DNA of 64,000 bases, taken from NCBI GenBank assembly GCA_029263415.1, contig JAJCXN010000044.1, positions 248,001 through 312,000 on the forward strand, in the 5' to 3' direction. Position 1 is the first letter of the stretch; the number at the start of each line of letters is the position of its first letter. Under the pieces are notes generated by a model. That model made no database searches, was not told the origin of the DNA, and saw nothing but the letters and a program-made list of their open reading frames with translations. Positions 58,432-64,000 of the stretch are shown here, piece by piece. This DNA is from Acidobacteriota bacterium (GTDB lineage Bacteria > Acidobacteriota > Thermoanaerobaculia > Multivoradales > Multivoraceae). The position numbers and the translations under genes were made by a program.

Positions 58432-61101
58432 CTACTCCAGCGACTCCCGAAGCTGGGTCTCGGCTGGTGGTTCCTCACCCCAACTGCGGTAGGCGCGGTC
58501 AACCAAGTCACGGTATCGCTCGTCGTCGCGAACGCCATCCCACGTCTCAGGGTAAAGGTGATGGATTGCAAGCGAGGGCCAGTGGCCGAGTCCCTCCACC
58601 CGATCGAACGCGGCGAACGCCCCGTCGACCTCTCCGAAGCCCAGGCGAGCCAGGCCAACGGCGAACGGGTCGGTGTCGATATCGAGGGTTTCTAGGACCT
58701 GCGTGGCTGCCTCGCGGTCTCCCATTTCGAGGAGAATGAGTAGCAAAGTGACCTCGGTCCCAAGTCCCGTCCACGCTACCTTAAGGTCGCTGAGTTGGTT
58801 CCGCGCTTCCTCCAGCCGACCGAGGTTACGCAGCGCAAGGGCGCGATAGAAGCCGGTAGTACCGAAGCTGGTAGACAACTCCAACATCCGCTCGGTTTCC
58901 GCGAGAGCTTGCAACGGCTCACCGTGGATCAAGTAAGACATGGCTAGGTTCCCCAGCGCTTCGATCGAGACCGGGTTGAGTTCGACTGCCCGTTGGGCGT
59001 ACTCGAGATCGCCCTCGCCGTTGACCAACTGCAGGCCGTAGGCCCGCCAATTGAATGCGTCGGCATAGCTTGGCTTAAGCTGCATCGCGCGGTCGAGATA
59101 GGCCTGAGCCTTGGGCCTCTCACGAAGAGCAGAGTAGTAGCCACCAAGCGCGGCATTGGCTTCTGCCAAGTTGGGATCGGCAGCGACAGCGCGGCGAGCC
59201 GCCTGTCCACACTCCTCGATGGTTGCAGAGTCCCCGAAGCCATAGGCAAAAAGCATGTGCAGGGTCTGGGCCAGCCCAGCCCACGCGAGACCGTAGTCCG
59301 GATCTCCAGCCACAGCCGCCTCGAAGTGTTGGCGAGCCCGACGCAAGCCATCTTCCGTTCGTCGCTCGAACTGAACGAGCCCCATGTTGTAGCTGCGGTA
59401 CGCCTCCAGGCTTTTGGTCCTCTGTCGCGACTCGGGTACTTCGAAGTCGATGCCCAGCTCCGCCTCCAGGGCATCGACGACTTGGCCCACCACCTCGTTC
59501 TGCAGGTCGAACAGACTTCTTGCTTCGAGATCACCGTCATAGCGAGCGGTCCAGCGCTGAGTGTCGGTCGACCCGTCAACCAGTTGGAGAGTCAACCTCA
59601 AGTGATTGCTGTCGCTCTGCAACGCCCCTTCCAACAGCGTACCCGCCCCTAGCGTCTGCGCGAGCTCGGGCAACGATCGGTTCTCGGTCGCTGCGGCTTG
59701 GACTGACGTGCGACTGATGACCGAGAGTCCGGCGATCCGAGAAAGCTCGTTGAGCAAGTCGTTGTGGAGCCCGGTCGCGAGCAGTTGGACCTCAGGGGAA
59801 GAGCCGACCGTGGCGAAGGGCAGTACCGCCAGGGTGCGAGGGGATAGGACATTCAACGACGAGTTTGGGCTCTGCGAGGCTGTCGGAGCGATCTCCCTGG
59901 ATGCCGATTTCACAGCGCTCGAATCCCGCGAACTCAACTGCCACCAAGCGAGTCCAGCGACCAGAACCACCGCTCCTGCTGCAACGAACCACTGACGGCG
60001 TTGCCGCACCACGCGCGGCGACGCCAGCGGTGTATGGCGATCTGTCAAAGCCAGCAGCACGTCGCCGGGGCTTTGGAACCGGTCGCCGGGAGACCGCTCC
60101 AAGCAGCGTCGGATCACACGATCCCAGCGAGGAGCGAGGTCGGCGTTACGCTCACCGGCCGAGGGCGCCGGTCGCTCCAGTCGATCCCTAGCGACGGCGT
60201 AGACCGTCGCCCCATCTACGGGGCGAGTCCCCGTGACCATTTCGAAGAGAAGAAGGCCCAGGGCATAGACGTCGGTCGCGGGCCCAACATCACTCGCGAC
60301 CAACTGCTCCGGAGCCATATAGGCGGGCGTGCCCATGGCGTGCCCGGTCTGCGTCAGACCACCCTTGGTGGCAGCCGCCAACGACGGTTTGCGAGTGGCG
60401 ATGCCGAAGTCGGTCACCACCACCCGTAGGCCGCCGGAGTCCTCAACCAGGATGATGTTGTCTGGCTTGAGGTCGCGATGGACAATCCCGGCCGCGTGGC
60501 AGGTGTCAAGAGCCTCCACGATCTGAGCAACGATCGGCTTGCACTCCTCGCTGGTAAGCGGTCCCCTGCGCGCCAAGTAATGAGCCAACGACTCGCCGTC
60601 GAGAAGTTCCATGGTGACAAACGAACGATCTCCGTCACGCACCAAGTCGAACACCCGGCAAACGTTGCGATGCGTCACCTGCTGCGCAAGGTGGATCTCT
60701 CGCAGAAACCGCGCTCGCACAGTACTGTCCTCATCACCCCCGGCATGCAGCGACTTGACCGCAACGCGTCGACCCAGTTCGTGATCGATCGCTTCGTAGA
60801 CCTCTCCTCCCCCTCCTCGACCGAGGACACCAACGATTTCGAAACGGCCGGCCAGAACCGATCGAGCCTCAAGCGACGGAGTCGGGTTGGCTCCTGGCCC
60901 AGCTATCGGAGAACGATCAACAATCGAAAGGCCGGCCTGATCGGCAGCCAACAACTCCTCGACCTCTCGCCCCAACTCGGAGTCGCGGTCCGAAAGTTCT
61001 CGCAACCGTTCGGTGCGTTCGTCTGGCGTCGCATCCAGCAGCTCTTCGAAAAGGGACCACAACTGTTGCCAACGCTCAGACGGCTGTTGTGGCTCATGCA
61101 T
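58432..61101 (-). CDS. Ser/Thr protein kinase with TM helix and TPR domain
   Basis: 889 residues from ATG 61101, overlapping the sigma-factor stop by 8 bases. The Hanks-type kinase domain has the glycine loop 'GVLGRGGGGEVYEAIDHELG', Lys in 'VAVKSL', catalytic 'GIVHRDLKPDNIILVEDSGG', 'VTDFGIATR' and 'TPAYMAPEQL'. A single TM helix ('WFVAAGAVVLVAGLAWW') leads to an extracytoplasmic part with a FlgO/TolB-like segment ('RTLAVLPFATVGSSPEVQLL') and many TPR repeats ('NPVSIEALGNLAMSYLIHGE'). Kinase genes downstream of ECF-type sigma factors are typical of Acidobacteriota and Planctomycetes; the kinase may control the sigma factor. Confidence 0.9.
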   Translation of the reverse strand: MHEPQQPSERWQQLWSLFEELLDATPDERTERLRELSDRDSELGREVEELLAADQAGLSIVDRSPIAGPGANPTPSLEARSVLAGRFEIVGVLGRGGGGEVYEAIDHELGRRVAVKSLHAGGDEDSTVRARFLREIHLAQQVTHRNVCRVFDLVRDGDRSFVTMELLDGESLAHYLARRGPLTSEECKPIVAQIVEALDTCHAAGIVHRDLKPDNIILVEDSGGLRVVVTDFGIATRKPSLAAATKGGLTQTGHAMGTPAYMAPEQLVASDVGPATDVYALGLLLFEMVTGTRPVDGATVYAVARDRLERPAPSAGERNADLAPRWDRVIRRCLERSPGDRFQSPGDVLLALTDRHTPLASPRVVRQRRQWFVAAGAVVLVAGLAWWQLSSRDSSAVKSASREIAPTASQSPNSSLNVLSPRTLAVLPFATVGSSPEVQLLATGLHNDLLNELSRIAGLSVISRTSVQAAATENRSLPELAQTLGAGTLLEGALQSDSNHLRLTLQLVDGSTDTQRWTARYDGDLEARSLFDLQNEVVGQVVDALEAELGIDFEVPESRQRTKSLEAYRSYNMGLVQFERRTEDGLRRARQHFEAAVAGDPDYGLAWAGLAQTLHMLFAYGFGDSATIEECGQAARRAVAADPNLAEANAALGGYYSALRERPKAQAYLDRAMQLKPSYADAFNWRAYGLQLVNGEGDLEYAQRAVELNPVSIEALGNLAMSYLIHGEPLQALAETERMLELSTSFGTTGFYRALALRNLGRLEEARNQLSDLKVAWTGLGTEVTLLLILLEMGDREAATQVLETLDIDTDPFAVGLARLGFGEVDGAFAAFDRVEGLGHWPSLAIHHLYPETWDGVRDDERYRDLVDRAYRSWGEEPPAETQLRESLE

Positions 61102-61699
61102 TGGAAGCGTCAAGGGCGGGTGCAGAGGCGTCTTGGCTGAGATCGAGTTCCCGACGCAACCATGCCTTGGCGGCGCGCCACGAGCGGTACACACTGCGTT
61201 CCGAGATCTGGAGCGCCCGAGCCGTCTCCTCGACTTCGAGTCCTGCGAAGTAGCGGAGTTCCACGATCTCGGCCATCCTCGAGTCTTGCCGGCCGAGCTT
61301 GCTGAGAATCTCGCTCATCCAGATCACCTCCTCGGGTCGGAAGTCGGGACTCACTAGTTCTACCGAATGCACTGGAAGCCAGTCGGCTCCTCGCTTCTGG
61401 CTCCCCTTGCTGCGGGCGTGATCCACCAGGATGCGCCGCATGGCCCGCGCCGCAGTACGGAAGTAGTGCGTTCGATCCCGCCACTGCGGGTCCGCAGAAC
61501 CAATGAGACGGAGGTAGGCCTCATGCACCAAGCCAGTCGGCTGCAAGGTGTGATCGGGTCGCTCCCCCGCCATCAGCGCTGCCGCCAGCCCTCGAAGTTC
61601 GGAGTAGACCACGACAAACAGCTCCTCACGCGCAGACTCATCGCCGTTCGACACCGCGACCAGCAGCTGAGAGACGTCCTGCCTCAGTTCTTCGACCAT
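61094..61699 (-). CDS. ECF-subfamily RNA polymerase sigma factor ('ECF-like', TIGR02999 type)
   Basis: 201 residues. Region 2 is 'ELFVVVYSELRGLAAALMAG' with 'TLQPTGLVHEAYLRLIGSAD' and 'THYFRTAARAMRRILVDHAR', a wording characteristic of the subfamily expanded in Acidobacteriota and Planctomycetes. Region 4 is 'RMAEIVELRYFAGLEVEETA' and 'LQISERSVYRSWRAAKAWLR'. No anti-sigma gene is adjacent; instead the start of the Ser/Thr kinase overlaps its end, implying control by phosphorylation. It supports the taxonomic guess. Confidence 0.9.
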   Translation of the reverse strand: MVEELRQDVSQLLVAVSNGDESAREELFVVVYSELRGLAAALMAGERPDHTLQPTGLVHEAYLRLIGSADPQWRDRTHYFRTAARAMRRILVDHARSKGSQKRGADWLPVHSVELVSPDFRPEEVIWMSEILSKLGRQDSRMAEIVELRYFAGLEVEETARALQISERSVYRSWRAAKAWLRRELDLSQDASAPALDASNA

Positions 61700-61809
61700 T
61701 GAACAACACAGATTAGCACGCGCACCGACGCCGCAAAGCTGGTGGTCACGGCCAGAAGATACCGCCCAGTAGGATCACCGTTCACGCAGTTCAACGCGGG
61801 CCTGGTCAC

Positions 61810-62140
61810 CTTGCCTACCGAGCTGGCCGGCACAGTTGTTGGCAGCGTTCTCCGCAGCTTCTCGGGAGTTTCGGGTCTTGGGAGAGAGCGCCGGCGGACT
61901 CTACGGCCAGGGGAGATGGACCCTGGAGCGACTCCGAGCTGCTGGTCGTGCTCGGAGTCGCCCCAGGACGCCCTCGTTTTGCGGAACCCGACTCTAGCTG
62001 TCCCGGTTCCAGATCTCGGTATGGATCTTCCACCCAGCGGGGGTGCGCTGCATGATGTTCAGCCATTTGCCACCGTCTTCGGAGACCTCGCCGGTCGTCT
62101 TGTCGGTCGGCCGATCGGCCCAGGTACCCCACAAGAAGGC
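61810..62140. repeat. Source copy of the 53353-53668 repeat
   Basis: It contains the 3' end and downstream sequence of the lipoprotein gene at 61994-62929 and matches 53353-53668 in the same orientation. Identity ends at 62140. The two copies bracket 8.1 kb that includes the selenoprotein operon, the kinase and the sigma factor. Confidence 0.85.
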
Positions 62141-62929
62141 CCAATCTCCCTCGACCTCGAGCCCCAGGGTCGGGCCGGATCCGTCGGGCTTCTGGGTGGC
62201 CCAACTGTCTTCGAAGTGCTGGCGAAGGGCCTCTGTGCCCTGGACCGTCGGCGCGTCGGCGGGCATCCGGATGCCGTCCTCGGCGTAAAGTGCTACCAGC
62301 GCGTCGGCATCTTCCGCGTTGTTCGCCGCGTCCCAGCCCGAAGCGGCAGCCAGGGCCGCTTCTTCGTCGGGGCTTGACGGCATGAATTCTCCCGGGAGCT
62401 CGCCCCGGTCGAAGTCGGCGGCTGCGCTCGTCGAGGGCGCGTCGTTGTTCCAGACGTCGATCGCGTACTTCCACCCATCGTCGGTCTTGCGCACGATGCT
62501 GACCCATTTGCCCCTCGCTTCGGTGGTCTCGTCCGAATCCGAGGTGGTCTTGTCAGTGAAGGTTCCTCGAACCCAGGCCCAGTTGCCCGCCACAGCCAGG
62601 TCGTCGATCGGGTTGTAGCCTTCACTGTCGCCGGCCGCCCAGCCGGCCTCGAAGCCCGCGCGACAGGCTGCCGCGCCGATCATGGCAGGCTGGCCCGCGC
62701 CGAGACGGATCGCGTCGGCTGTGAACATTCCCATCATGCCGTCGATATCTTCGACATTGGCGATCCCGTCCCAGGACTCGGCCAGAGCCCGGACGGCCGC
62801 TACCTCGTCGACCCCCACGTCGGCTGCCGGTGCGGCGTCTTCTGCGGCCTCGGAAGAGGCTTCTTCGGCTTGACTACAGCCGAACAGAACGAGACTCGTC
62901 AAGAGTGCGAAACCAAGTACTTTCTTCAT
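61994..62929 (-). CDS. Lipoprotein with two DUF4440/SnoaL-like domains
   Basis: 311 residues, with AAAGGAGT before the ATG. The lipobox is 'LVLFGC'. After an acidic Ala/Glu linker come two related NTF2-like domains: 'VAAVRALAESWDGIANVEDI', ending 'GWKYAIDVWNNDAP', and 'AALAAASGWDAANNAEDADA', ending 'GWKIHTEIWNRDS'. Each has the DUF4440 outline (helical start, DADAL/GMM, 'W..IV/IMQRT..GWK'). The internal duplication is old since identity between halves is modest. Function unknown; ligand binding at the envelope is possible. Part of its 3' end is duplicated at 53.4-53.7 kb. Confidence 0.75.
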   Translation of the reverse strand: MKKVLGFALLTSLVLFGCSQAEEASSEAAEDAAPAADVGVDEVAAVRALAESWDGIANVEDIDGMMGMFTADAIRLGAGQPAMIGAAACRAGFEAGWAAGDSEGYNPIDDLAVAGNWAWVRGTFTDKTTSDSDETTEARGKWVSIVRKTDDGWKYAIDVWNNDAPSTSAAADFDRGELPGEFMPSSPDEEAALAAASGWDAANNAEDADALVALYAEDGIRMPADAPTVQGTEALRQHFEDSWATQKPDGSGPTLGLEVEGDWAFLWGTWADRPTDKTTGEVSEDGGKWLNIMQRTPAGWKIHTEIWNRDS

Positions 62930-63119
62930 TGGGACTCCTTTGTAACTTCATCGTATGGAGCCGGAGAGTGGAAGGCACACAGGTAGCGCTGGACGTTGCC
63001 GTCATGCCCCGACTCGAACTCCAACGGATTGGCCGCAGATTGATTCACCTGATGGTAGCAGTCGAGGCCCTTTGGCCCTCCGGGACGTAGAGCAAAGGAA
63101 GCGGGTGTCGCCCTGCGTG

Positions 63120-63395
63120 CTATTTTGTGAGCCGACGAATTTTGCCCGCTCTCAAGGTAGCTCGATGGCCCGGCTTCGAGCACTTCGTAGCGCGCTTGCC
63201 CACTTGCGCCGAGGCTCCCCTCAGCTCTTCTAGGAGCTGCTGAAGGGCCGGTGTCAACGGTACATCTGGTACGGCGTTCAGGTCCTCGTCGTCTTCGAAC
63301 TCCGCGGCGGAGATTGAGCACACATCACCAGCCGGCTCCAAGATTACGCCCTTGCTTGGTCGCCGCCTTTGCGACACTTGAGCCCCGTGTTTCAT
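63120..63395 (-). CDS. Small hypothetical protein coupled to the EamA transporter
   Basis: 91 residues, starting at 63395 with a 4-base overlap of the transporter stop, which suggests translational coupling. Basic at both ends with an acidic middle ('AEFEDDEDLNAVPDVPLTPA'), no TM helix and no recognised motif. The C-terminal half is Lys/Arg-rich. Weak evidence; could be non-coding. Confidence 0.4.
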   Translation of the reverse strand: MKHGAQVSQRRRPSKGVILEPAGDVCSISAAEFEDDEDLNAVPDVPLTPALQQLLEELRGASAQVGKRATKCSKPGHRATLRAGKIRRLTK

Positions 63396-64000
63396 TCGCT
63401 CACCTGAGGACGAAGCGCAACGTTAGGGACTCTCGCCTTGAGACACCTCGGGACTCTCACTGCGGTGGGAGCACCGACTTTCTGTGTCAACAGGGCAACC
63501 GCTGCCAGGCTCAGCAGGCACGAGAGCATGACCGAGAGCGACAACACTTCGCCCGCCAGAACGACTCCGAGCGCCAGCGCCACGATCGGGTTGAAGTAGG
63601 AATGAGAAGCAGCAACTGCAACAGATGCGTGGCGGACCAACCACTCATACGCACTGAACACAACGATTGAACCAAACAACACTAGGTACAGAACCGCTGC
63701 AAATCCAGCAGCATCCGCGTCGCTGGGGTTCCAGCCTCGGTAATCACCCTGCACCAAACAGATCCCTCCAAGTAGCGCTCCCCCAACGATCGAGAACAGG
63801 CCCGTCGCCGCTAGCGGAGGCAACTCAGATTGGAGGTACCTCGCCAACACCGACCCGATGGCCCATGAGAGGCCACCCGCAGCGAGAACCGCGGTAACCA
63901 GATTCGTCTCGGGGCTGGCGATCGAGTTGAGATCGAGCAGGACGAGGCAAGCTGCAACTCCAAGCCCAACCCCCACGCTCACGCGTACCGACAGCATTCG
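63392..64000 (-). CDS. EamA/DMT-family transporter, partial at the window end
   Basis: About 202 C-terminal residues are visible; the start lies beyond 64000. It shows the end of the first EamA domain and a full second one: 'LVTAVLAAGGLSWAIGSVLA' then 'GFAAVLYLVLFGSIVVFSAY' and 'HSYFNPIVALALGVVLAGEV', the last being the classic EamA C-terminal motif. Proteins of this shape export amino acids, metabolites or cations (RhaT/YdcZ-type superfamily). The sequence is not closely like the His-tailed EamA pseudogene at 18965. Confidence 0.8.
   Translation of the reverse strand, partial: RMLSVRVSVGVGLGVAACLVLLDLNSIASPETNLVTAVLAAGGLSWAIGSVLARYLQSELPPLAATGLFSIVGGALLGGICLVQGDYRGWNPSDADAAGFAAVLYLVLFGSIVVFSAYEWLVRHASVAVAASHSYFNPIVALALGVVLAGEVLSLSVMLSCLLSLAAVALLTQKVGAPTAVRVPRCLKARVPNVALRPQVSE

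Overview
The window is about 60% GC bacterial DNA and consists largely of stacked heavy-metal and metalloid resistance operons, separated by decayed genes and mobile-element debris. No 16S rRNA or housekeeping marker is present, so the host is uncertain. The right-hand end carries an ECF sigma factor of the 'ECF-like' type overlapping a Ser/Thr kinase-TPR gene, and secreted proteins ending in a DGFESGDTTAW tail. That combination fits an Acidobacteriota-like (Thermoanaerobaculia/Holophagae-type) genome best; this is inference.

Layout. 1-12.8 kb (+): a copper operon with the end of a CusB-type adaptor, a CusA pump, a DUF3347 protein, a PcoA/CopA multicopper oxidase, PcoB/CopB, a P1B-1 copper ATPase, a DUF2231 membrane protein, an NTF2-like protein and a BNR-repeat protein. 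12.9-17.9 kb (-): a second RND operon (His-rich lipoprotein, adaptor, pump) with no outer-membrane gene. 18.0-18.6 kb: three 3' halves of different tRNA genes (Glu-CUC, Arg-ACG, Phe-GAA) in tandem, each followed by a pair of short repeats with an 11-12 bp period, resembling phage/island attachment sites. 19-20 kb: a frameshifted EamA transporter with a His-rich tail. 20.4-28.3 kb: a czcCBA-type operon with HupE and an anchor protein. 28.7-31.7 kb (-): a conjugation-type ATPase and a membrane protein broken by three frameshifts. 32.0-41.0 kb: another czcCBA-type operon with a PII-like regulator and a Zn/Cd ATPase. 41.0-44.9 kb: a mer locus (merR, membrane ORF, merA, merT, merP, Cys-rich microprotein). 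44.9-46.4 kb: a 5'-truncated group II intron and a truncated Y1 transposase. 46.7-50.4 kb: arsA, arsD, arsR / arsC and a truncated aquaporin. 50.4-52.3 kb: a czcA 3' fragment and a P1B-4 ATPase lacking its catalytic half. 52.5-64 kb: chromosome-like genes inside which lies a two-gene operon at 54.4-56.2 kb.

That operon is the most interesting part of the window. Gene 1 (54386-55093) encodes a signal peptide, an HMA domain and a thioredoxin domain. The first Cys of its HMA metal-binding motif is an in-frame TGA (UxxC), followed at the right distance by a hairpin with a GGUC loop, the hallmark of a bacterial SECIS. Gene 2 (55077-56162) overlaps gene 1. It is a secreted barrel-like protein whose only in-frame stops are two TGA codons spaced as UxxU just after the signal peptide, again followed by a SECIS-like hairpin. 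Both look like selenoproteins that ordinary gene calling truncates.

Taken together, the genes would export Cu(I) and Zn/Cd/Co-type cations across both membranes, oxidise periplasmic copper, reduce Hg(II) and arsenate, and sense Hg (MerR) and As (ArsR). The breaks lie mostly between modules, as expected for an island built by successive insertions. Sequencing error cannot be excluded for the single-base frameshifts.
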